The notes under the pieces: model-generated
Seen by the model: only the letters and a program-made list of their open reading frames with translations
What the model was told of the DNA's origin: nothing
Database searches by the model: none
Part shown: in pieces, positions 1 through 8,959 of the stretch
Layout: the number at the start of each line of letters is the position of its first letter
Position numbering within the stretch: position 1 is the first letter of the stretch
NCBI GenBank assembly: GCA_016195405.1
Contig: JACPZP010000002.1
Location: 1-55,823 of the forward strand
Length of the DNA: 55,823 bases
Source: Planctomycetota bacterium
GTDB lineage: Bacteria; Planctomycetota; Planctomycetia; Gemmatales; Gemmataceae
Direction: 5' to 3'
Position numbers and translations under genes: made by a program

Positions 1-1218
1 CGCTCTCCTGCTGACGATTCTTCCGTCGGCGACGACGGCGGCTCCGCCGCAGCAAAGTGGATCGGTCATTTACTACGTCCAATTCGGCGACACGCTTTTT
101 TCCATCTCGCGACGCTTTGGCACGAACGCCAACGATTCATCCCCGGAATCCTCGCCGTCGGCTTCAGCGCTCTGTTGATTGCGCTTCAATGCGGTTTGCT
201 TTTGGGCCTGTTTTCCATTACCTCAATCCCGATCGACATGTCGCGCGCGGATATTTGGGTTGGGCATCCCAAGGTTCCGAGCGTCGATTTGGGAGGTCCG
301 ATTCCCGAAGCATGGATGTCCTACCTCGCGATGCCTGAGATTGAGAGCGTCGAGCCGTTTCTCGAAGGCTTTGGCTATTGGAACAAACCCAACGGAGGCA
401 AGGAGTTGTGTCTGGTGATCGGATCACGGCTCGGGCCAGGCGCCTTAGGCGTCATCAAGCAACTGACAGCGGAAGAACGCGTCCTCTTGGGCGAACCCGG
501 AAATGTTGTGGTTGATGAGGGCGAATTCGACCGCCTCGGCATCAAAAAGGTCGGCGACACGGCAGAAATCATCGGCAAACGCGTGCGCGTCGTGGGCACG
601 GTTCGCGGCCTTCGAAGCTTAGCAGGTCCTTATGTCTTCTGCTCGCTGGACACCGCGCGTGAACTGCTGCATCCGCCGTCCGGACAAGTGACGTTCCTAT
701 TGGCGAAGTGTCACAACAAGGAAGACGCTCCGAAGGTTGTGGCCCGCCTTCGCCAGGGGCCATTCGAGAACAAGCTCGAACCCTTTACCGCGGAAGCGTT
801 TTCGTTCCAAAGCCAATGGCACTGGCTCACCAAAACCAAAGCGGGGATCGCTCTTGGCTTGGCGGCGGGCCTTGGCCTCTTGGTCGGCGCGGTCGTGACT
901 TACCAGACTCTCTATGCCGCCACCGCTGCTTCGCTCAAAGAATACGCCGTGCTCAGGGCCCTGGGCATTCCGCGCTGGCGGATGGCCCTGACCGTAATGG
1001 CACAGTCGTTCTGGGTCGGCCTTTTCGGCATTTTACTCGCAACTCCGGTGATCTTTGCACTAGCGGAAGTTGGAACCAACTCTTTCGCGGTCAAGGTGTT
1101 GCTGCCGTGGCAGTTGCTCGTCTCCGCATTCGTCATCACGATGGCCACGGCTTTGTTAGCTGGATTGCTGGCTTTACGCAGTTTGCGTCTGATAGAACCG
1201 GCAAACCTGTTAAGATAG
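1..1218 (+). CDS. ABC transporter permease, DevC/MacB-like (5' end outside window)
   Basis: The frame is open from base 1, so the gene starts upstream and only its C-terminal part (about 405 codons) is seen. An N-terminal membrane segment lies around codons 50-80, followed by a periplasmic domain. The C-terminal half has FtsX-type membrane helices: a Gly/Ala/Leu-rich segment near 840-920, then the conserved stretch LKEYAVLRALGIP, then two more hydrophobic spans to the end. The architecture matches permeases of lipid, lipoprotein or glycolipid exporters (DevC/MacB/LolC superfamily). The ATPase and an HlyD adaptor follow on the same strand, making a permease-ATPase-adaptor exporter. A TTG at 175 is a possible internal start but would cut through the first membrane segment, so a start outside the window is preferred. 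The substrate cannot be told from sequence. Confidence 0.85.
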   Translation, partial: RSPADDSSVGDDGGSAAAKWIGHLLRPIRRHAFFHLATLWHERQRFIPGILAVGFSALLIALQCGLLLGLFSITSIPIDMSRADIWVGHPKVPSVDLGGPIPEAWMSYLAMPEIESVEPFLEGFGYWNKPNGGKELCLVIGSRLGPGALGVIKQLTAEERVLLGEPGNVVVDEGEFDRLGIKKVGDTAEIIGKRVRVVGTVRGLRSLAGPYVFCSLDTARELLHPPSGQVTFLLAKCHNKEDAPKVVARLRQGPFENKLEPFTAEAFSFQSQWHWLTKTKAGIALGLAAGLGLLVGAVVTYQTLYAATAASLKEYAVLRALGIPRWRMALTVMAQSFWVGLFGILLATPVIFALAEVGTNSFAVKVLLPWQLLVSAFVITMATALLAGLLALRSLRLIEPANLLR

Positions 1219-1357
1219 GCGATTTGTTCCGGCTTTCGCTGGTAAGGAGCGCCGACTGGATGAAAAATGGCTGCCTGGAAAGGACGATTCTAAATATAAT
1301 GAACGGCCATGGATTGTTTTCGACCATCGGAATGGCTTTAGGCGGAAGGGCTTTAGT

Positions 1358-2119
1358 ATGTATAGCGATGGCGCCAGCATGACGCCGCCGACTCTGCAAG
1401 CCTGGGGATTGACCAAGAGCTTTGGCACGGGCGAGGTGATGACGACGGCTCTTCAGGACGTCAACATCGAACTCTTTCCGTATCAGTTGGCCTTGCTCAT
1501 GGGTCCCTCCGGCAGCGGCAAGTCGACGTTGCTGGCGGCCCTTTCCGGGCTGTTGCGCCCCGATTCCGGACAGGTCATGGCCCTCAATCAAGACCTTTGG
1601 GCCATGACGGACAAGGAGCGCGAGGCTTTCCGGCTCAAGAACTGCGGCTTTATCTTCCAGGGATACAACCTGTTTCCCGCCCTCACCGCCCGCCAGCAGC
1701 TTGAAATGGTGTTGCGCTGGGGCCAGGGCGCCTCGGCCCGTGAGGCCCGCCTGCGCGCCGACGACATCCTCGATCTGCTCGGCCTGACCAAAAAAGCGGA
1801 CTTAAGGCCTGGCCAGCTTTCCGGCGGCGAGAAGCAGCGCGTCGCCATCGGCCGGGCGCTGATCAAGAGCCCGACGCTGTGCTTCGCCGACGAACCCACT
1901 GCCGCCCTCGACTGGAAGCACGGCGAGCAGGTGATCGAGTTGCTGCGCGTCGCCGCCCATGACAACGGGGCCACGATATTGGTCGTCGGCCATGACGCGC
2001 GCCTGATCCCGCACGTCGACCGCGTGCTCCATCTCGATGACGGCGTTCTCGTTGAAACGAGCGGCAAGCGCCGCGTTCCCATCCTCAACACACCCAAGGC
2101 GGTCGTTTCCGGCGTGTGA
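1358..2119 (+). CDS. ABC transporter ATP-binding protein (DevA/LolD-like)
   Basis: This 253-residue nucleotide-binding subunit carries Walker A GPSGSGKST at residues 49-57, the signature LSGGEKQR, and Walker B followed by ADEPT, with a downstream H-loop region (VVGHD). Length and motifs fit the MacB/LolD/DevA group that energises export through FtsX-like permeases. The ATG at 1358 is preferred over 1379 because GGAAGGG lies seven bases upstream of it. The 139-base gap to the permease holds a TATAAT at 1295-1300 that could be a weak internal promoter, but no good -35 is visible. The adaptor gene starts 29 bases downstream. Function as the ATPase of the exporter formed with both neighbours is inferred from order and family. 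Confidence 0.93.
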   Translation: MYSDGASMTPPTLQAWGLTKSFGTGEVMTTALQDVNIELFPYQLALLMGPSGSGKSTLLAALSGLLRPDSGQVMALNQDLWAMTDKEREAFRLKNCGFIFQGYNLFPALTARQQLEMVLRWGQGASAREARLRADDILDLLGLTKKADLRPGQLSGGEKQRVAIGRALIKSPTLCFADEPTAALDWKHGEQVIELLRVAAHDNGATILVVGHDARLIPHVDRVLHLDDGVLVETSGKRRVPILNTPKAVVSGV

Positions 2120-2148
2120 TCCCGATTCCCCAGCAAAGGGTCCTGCCC

Positions 2149-3213
2149 ATGAGTCGCATCCCCTGGATACTTGGAGTACTTCTCCTGGCGGGCAGCCTCC
2201 TTGGGGCCGGCTTGTTTTATTCAAACGCTCAGAATCACCAGACCATCTCGTCCGACCCAACGCACGACATGCTCCCCAGCCAAAGCATGTGCCGCGGAAT
2301 TGTTGACGCCAAGACAGGCGTTGCCAAGCTCCACCCCGCCCAAATCGGCAAAGTGGAGTGGGTGGTCGAAGAAGGATTTTTCGTAAAAAAGAACGACCCA
2401 CTTATTAAGCTGGATTCACGCCAGGCAACATACCAACGAGTACGAGCCGAGGCAGCTCTGAATTCGGCCGAAGGACTTTTCGAGCAGGCCAAATCTCTCC
2501 CCGAAAAACATGAAAAGGAGGTGCAAGCGCAAGGGGGCATCATCGTAGCTGCCTCGGCGGAGCGCGACGAAGTGAAGGCAAAGCAAAAGGCCGAAGAAGA
2601 TTTTTATGGAAACAAGAAAACGGGCGAGAACTTGATTCTGGCGTATAAGAAGGCAGTTGAGAAGCTCGATGCGGTCGTCAAGCTGCAGCAAGAGAGGTTG
2701 GCTGCACTCAAGCTCGCCAAGCCCGAAATTGACGTTGAGCGCGCCAAGCACGACGTCATCGACAAGCTTAATCTCCTGAATGCAGCCAAGCAGGCGGAGG
2801 ACGAATGCGTTCTGCGCGCCCCGTCGAACGGCACCGTGCTCCGCGTGCAAACTCACCTCGGCGAGCTAATAGGTTCCGCTCCGCCGGCGCCCGCCATTGA
2901 GTTCGCTCCCGCCGAGAGCCCCGAAGAGACTCCGATCGTCCGCGCCGAGATCATGCAGGAATGGGCCAGCGCCATCCGCCCCGGCCAGAAAGTCACGATC
3001 GAAGATGACGCCATTCATCCTCGGGACCAATTCTGGCAAGGCAATGTCAAGAGCGTCGGCAAATGGTACGGCCCGAAGCGCCACATTATCCTCGAGCCCT
3101 TGATCCCCAACGACGTCCGCACGTTGGAATGCGTCATCGAAGTCACCTCCAAAGGTCCGCGTCCCCTTATCATCGGCCAGCGCGTCCGTGTCATCATCGA
3201 CACGAGTAAATAG
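2149..3213 (+). CDS. HlyD/DevB-type periplasmic adaptor of ABC exporter
   Basis: This 354-residue protein has an N-terminal signal anchor (ILGVLLLAGSLLGAGLF), a lipoyl/barrel-sandwich half-motif near residues 65-90 (VEEGFFVKKNDPLIKLDSRQ), a long alpha-helical hairpin rich in Ala/Glu/Lys (about residues 95-215), the returning half-motif with LRAPSNGTVLRV, and a beta-barrel C-terminus (RPGQKVTIE). This is the classic membrane fusion protein plan. It would bridge the inner-membrane permease to the envelope. A GTG at 2116 overlapping the ATPase stop is an alternative start, but the ATG at 2149 places the signal anchor at the N-terminus. It ends about 160 bases before a convergent gene, with an inverted repeat between. 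Confidence 0.88.
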   Translation: MSRIPWILGVLLLAGSLLGAGLFYSNAQNHQTISSDPTHDMLPSQSMCRGIVDAKTGVAKLHPAQIGKVEWVVEEGFFVKKNDPLIKLDSRQATYQRVRAEAALNSAEGLFEQAKSLPEKHEKEVQAQGGIIVAASAERDEVKAKQKAEEDFYGNKKTGENLILAYKKAVEKLDAVVKLQQERLAALKLAKPEIDVERAKHDVIDKLNLLNAAKQAEDECVLRAPSNGTVLRVQTHLGELIGSAPPAPAIEFAPAESPEETPIVRAEIMQEWASAIRPGQKVTIEDDAIHPRDQFWQGNVKSVGKWYGPKRHIILEPLIPNDVRTLECVIEVTSKGPRPLIIGQRVRVIIDTSK

Positions 3214-3237
3214 TGTCCTCTGTCTTCAAAGATCTCA

Positions 3238-3362
3238 ACCACAGAGACGCCGAGACACTGAGGAAGAAAAAGCAAATTGGGCACAGGCGCTTTTGAGCCG
3301 TGGAGTTCTATTCCTAGCTCACTTCTCCTTTGTGCTTCTCGGTGTCTCTGTGCCTCTGTGGT
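3238..3362. repeat. Imperfect inverted repeat, CCACAGAG type
   Basis: Arms at 3238-3262 and 3338-3362 are reverse complements with four mismatches in 25. The sequence CACAGAG/CTCTGTG recurs within the arms. It sits between two convergent genes and could act as a bidirectional terminator or be a dispersed repeat of the kind common in planctomycetes. Confidence 0.75.
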
Positions 3363-3374
3363 GAACAACTTAGC

Positions 3375-6300
3375 TTATCGTTGTGCGATCGTGCCGGAGC
3401 CGATGGCGTGGCTGCCCATGCGGTTGGCCGGCAAGAGGTTCGGCAGAATCTCGAAGGTCACGCCGAAGTTGTTGAGGATGGAGTTATAGGTGAGGCCGAA
3501 ATTGATCTGCAAGTCGGTGCCGATGCGGCTGATGACCAGCGAATTGGACTGCGTGTTCACGCCGAAATCATAGAACGTGCTCGCCGTGATTGCATATTTG
3601 GCGCTGAAGGCATAGGTGAGCGAGCCAACGAACGCCCGGCTGTTGAGCGGGTCGATCTGGCGGTAGCCCAAGTAGAAGTTTGTCTTGTCGGGCCGGTTCA
3701 AGACGACGCCTAGGTTGAAGACGCGCGGGCCGCCGGTTTCGGTCTCGAACCAGCCGTTGCTCACCAAAGCGGTGCGGTCGCCGACGTTCCAAAGCCAATC
3801 ATATTCGATGACGCCGAAGGTCTGGCCGAAGTTGTCGCGCGCCGATTGCGGGTAAATCGAGATGCCGAGGTTCAAAGTCATCCAGTCGATGACGTGCTCG
3901 TTGCCCGGCATGCCGCGCTTGGTTTGCCAGCGCTGGAGCAAGGCGAGCTGCAATACGTCGATGTTGTCGAGCGTGTCGACGCGGTCGTCGATCAAACGGC
4001 GTAGAGCGTAGAACTGCGGATTCACCAGCGCCGATTGCGTCAAAAAGATGGCGTTGGCCGGATTAAGCGTCGGTTGCCGGAAAAACAGGTCGCGCAGGGC
4101 CTGGTCGGAGGCGTCGTCGTTGAACCGGTCAAGCTGCGGCAGCTGATTGATATGAGCGCTGCTGGCCGCGTTGTAATAGTTGCCCGTGAGCGTGATCTTG
4201 TGGTAGATGCCGTCGAGGTTGAACAATTCGCTCTGCACATCGGCATAGAGCTTGGAGAACGGGATGCTGGCGCGGATGCCGGCCGCGCCGTAAAGCCTGC
4301 CGCGGCCGTCGCCGTTCACGTTGGTGGGGGGCACCGACATGTTTGGGCTGGTCGGGGCATTACCCAAATCCTGCGTGTAATAAGCCCCGTCCGCGACCAC
4401 ATAGGGAACGAGCTTGAATGGACCCATATTAAACGGCAGGCTCAGCTCCTGCCACAGGTCGAAGCGGCCCGTGCTGTCGAGCTTGTCGGTCGGGAAGTAG
4501 GAGAACTGCGGCTGCTCGGTTGGCATGAGCCTGCCGTAGCCGGCGCTGGCCTTCATGTTGTAGGTGAACGTGTCGAGGAGGGAGAGTCCGAGGATGGTGC
4601 CGTCGGCCTTGGGCAGCCATTCCGTCTCCGTGATCCAACGGCGGATGTTGGGCTCTGCCAGGGCGGTCCACGCCCAGATGCCGTTTTGCTGTTTCACATA
4701 AAGATAAGTTTCCTGGTTCAGGTCGTTCTGCCACTCGCGCGCGAAGAATTGCTCCAAGTAGTTCTGGTCGCTGATGGCCGATACCTTGGCTTGCACGCTG
4801 AAGCCCAAAGGCATTTCTTGAATGTTGTCCTGCGCCAAGAACCGGCCGCGCCAAGGCGGATGCGTAACGGGCTCGGTGGTGAAGGGCGATGTGTAGATGA
4901 GTTGACCCCGCCCGCCGCCCAGAATATCCGGGCCGGTGTCGTAAATGCCGTATGCTTTGATCATGCCGTCGTACTTGCTGGGGATGCCGAACATGTCCTT
5001 GCCGGCGAAGTCGTACTCGGTTCCCAGCGCCGGGCCCCGGAGCGTCAAGACGTCGGCCATGAGCCGCCAACGCGTGCCGGGCGTCTTGTAAATGCCGAGC
5101 AGCTCATAGAGGTCCCAGGTGGTCAGGAATTGAAAGCCGAAGATGCGATTGTAGTTCGTGCCGAGGCTGTCAAGCGGGCCGAGCGGATCCTGGATGTCGC
5201 CTTTCAGCCGGGGGAAGTAGAGGAACGGCACCCCTTCCAACCGCAAAACGTTGTCGCTGCCTGTGAACGTGCGCTGCTTGTAGATTTCCGGCTGGCCCGT
5301 TTTGGGGTCGATGATCGTCGTGCCAAAAGTCCCTTTCTTGATGATCTCTTCTTCGTTCAGGGTGAATTCCCGGATTTCGATCCGCAGTCCCGGGTCGGAG
5401 GGTAACTGCGTCGAATAGACTCTGGCCATCTTGCCTTGCCACTGCTGCGCGTTGAGTTGAATCAGCTCCTCGGCCTGGAAATGGATCGGGTACGGGATCT
5501 TCGGCTCGCGCACTTCCAAATCGCCGCGCAGGGCGATGGCGACGTTGCGGCTGACGTCGTAATAGACCTCGTCGGCCCGCAGGGTTTCCGTTTCCTTGCC
5601 GGAGGAATTGCGAACCTCCACGTTGCCGGAGAGATAGAACTCGAGGTGCCGGCTCGTCTCGCCCTGTGGCGAACTCAGGTTGCCCAAGACTTCGTTGGGC
5701 TTGCCCGGGGTCCAGAATGCAACGCGGTCCGCCTCGATATCGGCGATGACCTTATTGTCGCTCGGATTAGTCACCGTCACGATCACTGGATTGGGAATGA
5801 CAAAGACAGTCTCGGCGTTGATGGAGTAATTCTGGAAAGTGATGCCCTGGGCGCCGCGCGGCCGAACGGTGAACTTGCGTGGCTCGCCGTTGGCCGGTGG
5901 CGCAAATAGTCCGCCGGGCCCTTTCGGACCGGGCGAGCCGGGAGCGTTAGCGACCGGAGTAGGCGCCGGCGCTCCTGGCGGCGGCAAGGCGGGCTGAACC
6001 TGCGGCACGGGAATCTGCTGCGTTGGCGTCTGCGGCGTCGGCAGCGCTGGCGACGGCCCCGTCGGAAACTGCGCCGGTGCAGGCGCGGGTTGCACACCAA
6101 GCGCAGCGTTCGGAGGCGGCTGGACAAATTGCGCAGGTTGAATGGTGCCGGGAGATTCTAATTCGGCCGTCTTGGGTTGCGCCGGCGCCGGCGGCCGGCT
6201 CTTCATTTTCACTGCTCGCTGAAACACCGCCTCAGCCGACATGTCCTTTTGAGCCACCTTGTTGGCGTACGCCTTGATGCGAATTTCGCCGCGCGTGCTC

Positions 6301-6716
6301 ATATGGAAAAGCGCGTCCGGTCCTTTCTTGCTGGCGGCGCCGTTGGCGAGTTCGACCCCGCCTTCGCCGTAGATGTCAAGGAAATAGGTGCCGGTTTGTT
6401 TCTTGCGGTCTTCATCCAACCAGATAACGGCTTGCGGCATGCGCAGATTGACTTGCCCCTGCTCCACCCAGACCTTTCCCTGAAGCAGGAAAAGACGCAG
6501 TTTGCCGTCAGTCCAGGTGGAGATGTTCTCGGCGTAAAGCTGGATGGGCTTGGTATCACCGGGCGGAATGAGCGTTGGCGAAATGGGCTCCTGGCCAGAC
6601 ATTTGTGTCCAGAACAGAACGAGCGCCCCCACTGCCAAAAGCAGCGCGCGGCCCAACGTTCGCTTCTTCCTTCCCTGGATTGCCAAGGCGCGTTCCTTCG
6701 CCAATAGAGAGTGCAA
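3375..6716 (-). CDS. LptD/OstA-like outer-membrane protein
   Basis: This protein of about 1,100 residues has an N-terminal signal/anchor (LGRALLLAVGALVLFW). An OstA/LptA-like beta-jellyroll region follows (residues about 55-160: LYAENISTWTDGKLRLF, LLQGKVWVEQG). Next come a Pro/Ala/Gln-rich linker (about 175-275), a second OstA-like segment with ADEVYYDVSRNVAIALRGDLEV, and a C-terminal region of alternating aromatic strands ending with SKYAITASTFYDFGVNTQS, typical of a large beta-barrel. By homology the role would be lipopolysaccharide assembly or another outer-membrane transport step. The most upstream start is a TTG at 6716. A TTG at 6686 with AAGGA upstream is equally good and puts the signal segment nearer the N-terminus. 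The linker contains a piece of a genomic palindrome (5933-5960). Confidence 0.82.
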   Translation of the reverse strand: MHSLLAKERALAIQGRKKRTLGRALLLAVGALVLFWTQMSGQEPISPTLIPPGDTKPIQLYAENISTWTDGKLRLFLLQGKVWVEQGQVNLRMPQAVIWLDEDRKKQTGTYFLDIYGEGGVELANGAASKKGPDALFHMSTRGEIRIKAYANKVAQKDMSAEAVFQRAVKMKSRPPAPAQPKTAELESPGTIQPAQFVQPPPNAALGVQPAPAPAQFPTGPSPALPTPQTPTQQIPVPQVQPALPPPGAPAPTPVANAPGSPGPKGPGGLFAPPANGEPRKFTVRPRGAQGITFQNYSINAETVFVIPNPVIVTVTNPSDNKVIADIEADRVAFWTPGKPNEVLGNLSSPQGETSRHLEFYLSGNVEVRNSSGKETETLRADEVYYDVSRNVAIALRGDLEVREPKIPYPIHFQAEELIQLNAQQWQGKMARVYSTQLPSDPGLRIEIREFTLNEEEIIKKGTFGTTIIDPKTGQPEIYKQRTFTGSDNVLRLEGVPFLYFPRLKGDIQDPLGPLDSLGTNYNRIFGFQFLTTWDLYELLGIYKTPGTRWRLMADVLTLRGPALGTEYDFAGKDMFGIPSKYDGMIKAYGIYDTGPDILGGGRGQLIYTSPFTTEPVTHPPWRGRFLAQDNIQEMPLGFSVQAKVSAISDQNYLEQFFAREWQNDLNQETYLYVKQQNGIWAWTALAEPNIRRWITETEWLPKADGTILGLSLLDTFTYNMKASAGYGRLMPTEQPQFSYFPTDKLDSTGRFDLWQELSLPFNMGPFKLVPYVVADGAYYTQDLGNAPTSPNMSVPPTNVNGDGRGRLYGAAGIRASIPFSKLYADVQSELFNLDGIYHKITLTGNYYNAASSAHINQLPQLDRFNDDASDQALRDLFFRQPTLNPANAIFLTQSALVNPQFYALRRLIDDRVDTLDNIDVLQLALLQRWQTKRGMPGNEHVIDWMTLNLGISIYPQSARDNFGQTFGVIEYDWLWNVGDRTALVSNGWFETETGGPRVFNLGVVLNRPDKTNFYLGYRQIDPLNSRAFVGSLTYAFSAKYAITASTFYDFGVNTQSNSLVISRIGTDLQINFGLTYNSILNNFGVTFEILPNLLPANRMGSHAIGSGTIAQR
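5933..5960. repeat. Half of a genomic palindrome inside the LptD-like linker
   Basis: These 28 bases are identical, as reverse complement, to 43186-43213 in the right arm of the intergenic palindrome before hpnC. They also resemble the arms at 6779-6870. Here they are translated as TPVANAPGSP within the proline-rich linker of the LptD-like protein. A coding origin by in-frame insertion is inferred. Confidence 0.8.
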
Positions 6717-6778
6717 TCGAGCGGCGGATTATAAGTCGCGATGAATCGCTGTCAAGCCGGACCAAACCTGTGAGTTTA

Positions 6779-6870
6779 GGCGAGCCGGGCGCGTTAGCGA
6801 CCGGAGATAGCGCCGGAGGACTCCGATTGTTCACTCCGGTCGCTTACGCCGCTTACGCTCCCGGCTCGCC
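6779..6870. repeat. Intergenic palindromic element (GGCGAGCCGG family)
   Basis: The left arm begins GGCGAGCCGGGCGCG and the right arm ends CTCCCGGCTCGCC, with the inner complementary blocks TAGCGACCGGAG and CTCCGGTCGCT. It lies in the divergent region between the LptD-like gene and the first DUF1501 gene. The same family recurs at 11402-11480 and 43114-43214 and, as a half copy, inside the LptD-like gene. Confidence 0.85.
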
Positions 6871-6969
6871 TTTTTTCCAGAATATCACTGTCCAATTCAG
6901 TGAACTTGCGTTAACCTTGTCTTGGGCTTTCGCCGATTTTGAAAGCACGGTTTTTCAGGGGGGTATCTC

Positions 6970-8355
6970 ATGTTCCGTCTGGACTTAGGCGCGACGGGCC
7001 GTTACTGCGACGGCCTCAATCGCCGCCATTTCCTTCAGCTTGGCGTCTCGAGCATGGCGTTTCTCGGCATGTCCGAGGCGCTTAAGAGCAAGGGTTTCGG
7101 CTCGGAAAACAGGCCGGAAGGCGCGCGCGACACCTCCGTCATTCTCCTCTGGCTCGATGGCGGCCCGGGCCACATGGACCTGTACGATCTCAAACCCGAC
7201 GCTCCCGCGGAATATCGCGGCATCTGGCGGCCCATCCGTACGCGCGTTCCTGGCTTTGACATCAGCGAACTCTTTCCCAAGCAGGCCCGCGTCACCGACA
7301 AGTTTTCGATCGTCCGTTCGCTGCACCACAACACCGGCGACCACTTCGCCGGCGGCCATCGCATGTTGACGACCAAGGACATGGGAGTTTCGGGCGCCAA
7401 CAACATGCAGCGCTTCCCCGGCATTGGCGCTATCGTCTCGCGCGAAGTCGGTGCCCGCCGTCGCGGCATGCCCGCCTACGTCGGCATTCCCTCCATCCAC
7501 AGCATCGGCCTGACGCCCGGCTACCACGGCGGCCACATGCTCGGTGCGCACCACAATCCGTTCCAGGTCGGCGCCGATCCGAATACGCCGAACTTCTCCG
7601 TTCAGAACTTGAACCTTGCCCAAGGACTGTCGCTGCCGCGCTTGGGGGATCGCCGCTCGCTGACCGAGTATTTCGACAACACGCGCCGCCAACTCGAAGG
7701 CAACGGCACCGCCCAGGCCATGGACCGCTTTAACCAGGAAGCCTACGACTTCGTCACTGGCGCCACCGCACGGACCGCCTTCGACATCAATCGCGAAGAC
7801 CCACGCCTGCGCGATCAGTATGGCCGCAATTATTTTGGCCAGGGCGCTCTACTGGCACGCCGATTGGTGGAAGCCGGCGCAACCTTCACCACAGTCTGCT
7901 TCAGCGGCTGGGACCATCACTGGAACTTGCAAGCCGGCATGGAAAACTATTTGCCGATGGTGGATAGCGCCGTCTCCGCGCTGTTCCAAGATCTCGAAAC
8001 CCGCGGCTTGATCGACAAGACGCTGGTGATTTTGTGCGGCGAATTCAGCCGGACGCCGCGGATGAACGACGGCGGCAACGGCGGCGCCCCGCGCAGCATG
8101 GGCACTCCAGGCCGTGACCACTGGGGCGACTCGATGTTCTGCCTCATGGGCGGCGGCGGCGTCCGCGGCGGCCAAATCGTCGGCTCCACCGATCGCCTCG
8201 GCAATCGCCCGCACACCCGCCCCATTTCGCCCAGCAACATCCACGCGACCATCTACCAGGTCCTCGGCATCAACCCGCGCCTGCAACTGATGGATCCCTC
8301 CGGCCGACCCGTCAACGTCCTCGACGACCCGACGCCGATCGCGGAGTTGCTGTAA
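6970..8355 (+). CDS. DUF1501 family protein, Tat-exported
   Basis: This 461-residue protein begins with a Tat-like signal: NRRHFLQLGVSSMAFLGM at about residues 17-35. The body shows the sulfatase/alkaline-phosphatase-like fold of DUF1501: WLDGGPGHMDLYDLKPDAP near the N-terminus, the conserved HTRPISP... C-terminal region, and the central block ILCGEFSRTPRMND followed by GRDHWG. DUF1501 proteins are very abundant in planctomycetes, usually next to DUF1549/DUF1553 cytochrome-like partners; no such partner is present here. The natural substrate is unknown. A secreted hydrolase acting on sulfated or phosphorylated polymers is a family-level inference. A 35-bp perfect palindrome follows the stop by 12 bases. 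Confidence 0.9.
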   Translation: MFRLDLGATGRYCDGLNRRHFLQLGVSSMAFLGMSEALKSKGFGSENRPEGARDTSVILLWLDGGPGHMDLYDLKPDAPAEYRGIWRPIRTRVPGFDISELFPKQARVTDKFSIVRSLHHNTGDHFAGGHRMLTTKDMGVSGANNMQRFPGIGAIVSREVGARRRGMPAYVGIPSIHSIGLTPGYHGGHMLGAHHNPFQVGADPNTPNFSVQNLNLAQGLSLPRLGDRRSLTEYFDNTRRQLEGNGTAQAMDRFNQEAYDFVTGATARTAFDINREDPRLRDQYGRNYFGQGALLARRLVEAGATFTTVCFSGWDHHWNLQAGMENYLPMVDSAVSALFQDLETRGLIDKTLVILCGEFSRTPRMNDGGNGGAPRSMGTPGRDHWGDSMFCLMGGGGVRGGQIVGSTDRLGNRPHTRPISPSNIHATIYQVLGINPRLQLMDPSGRPVNVLDDPTPIAELL

Positions 8356-8367
8356 GAAAGTGCCTTC

Positions 8368-8448
8368 AAGCCCACAGGCGAGTCTTCGAGCCTGTGGGGT
8401 GCCGCTTACGAGAGCACCCCACAGGCTCGAAGACTCGCCTGTGGGCTT
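8368..8448. repeat. Perfect 35-bp inverted repeat with 11-base loop
   Basis: The arms 8368-8402 and 8414-8448 are exact reverse complements over 35 bases and start just after the DUF1501 stop codon. They could form a strong hairpin terminator, but there is no trailing U-tract. Length and perfection suggest a recently acquired or actively maintained dispersed element. Confidence 0.9.
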
Positions 8449-8512
8449 GGATAGACTGCTTTAGGTCCCTACATTTTCCAATATCCTTGATTTTCAACTA
8501 GAGGGCATTCCC

Positions 8513-8926
8513 ATGCGCAAGCTCACTCTCCTGATTGTCGTCCTGGGTCTTGTCGCCATCGGTTTCGCGGGCCTAGGCGGTTTTCATTCCTCCGTTCAAG
8601 CCGGAAAGGACGGCCCCATGATTGGCCACATGGTCTATTTCACGCTCAAAGACAATTCCGACGCAGCCAAGAAGAAGCTGGTCGACGCCTGCAAGAAGCA
8701 TCTCTCCAAGCACGACGGCGAGGTTTTCTTCGGCGCCGGCACCCTCGCCACCGAGTTGAAGCGCGAAGTCAACGACCGCGATTGGGACGTGGCTTTACAG
8801 ATCGTCTTTAAGGACATGACCGCTCAGAACAAGTACCAGGACCACCCCCGCCACAAGCAGTTCATCGAGGAAAACCGGGATAACTGGACCAAGGTGCGCG
8901 TCTTTGATTCGGTCATCGAGAAGTAA
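8513..8926 (+). CDS. Secreted Dabb (stress-responsive A/B barrel) domain protein
   Basis: This 137-residue protein has a signal peptide (LTLLIVVLGLVAIGFAGLGG, cleavage near VQAG) followed by a single Dabb-type ferredoxin-like domain: MIGHMVYFTLKDNS, FFGAGTLATE, WDVALQIVFKD, YQDHPRHKQFIEEN, VRVFDSVIE. The Y-x-D-H-P-x-H-x-x-F motif is diagnostic of the family. GAGG precedes the ATG by eight bases. Dabb proteins form dimeric barrels with assorted functions, so a specific reaction cannot be assigned. Export to the periplasm is predicted from the signal peptide. The gene stands alone between a palindrome and a convergent small gene. Confidence 0.85.
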   Translation: MRKLTLLIVVLGLVAIGFAGLGGFHSSVQAGKDGPMIGHMVYFTLKDNSDAAKKKLVDACKKHLSKHDGEVFFGAGTLATELKREVNDRDWDVALQIVFKDMTAQNKYQDHPRHKQFIEENRDNWTKVRVFDSVIEK

Positions 8927-8959
8927 GCGTCGGATACTTTCATGGCCCCGGCGCCCGAT

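Noticed and set aside
4035..5405. Long 456-codon plus-strand frame opposite the LptD-like gene
   Set aside because: It has no recognisable domain, is rich in Val/Glu/Arg as expected for an antisense frame of GC-rich DNA, and the minus-strand gene has clear OstA and barrel features.
8368..8448. Intrinsic terminator for DUF1501
   Set aside because: The hairpin is extremely long and perfect but no T-tract follows; it is listed as a repeat instead.
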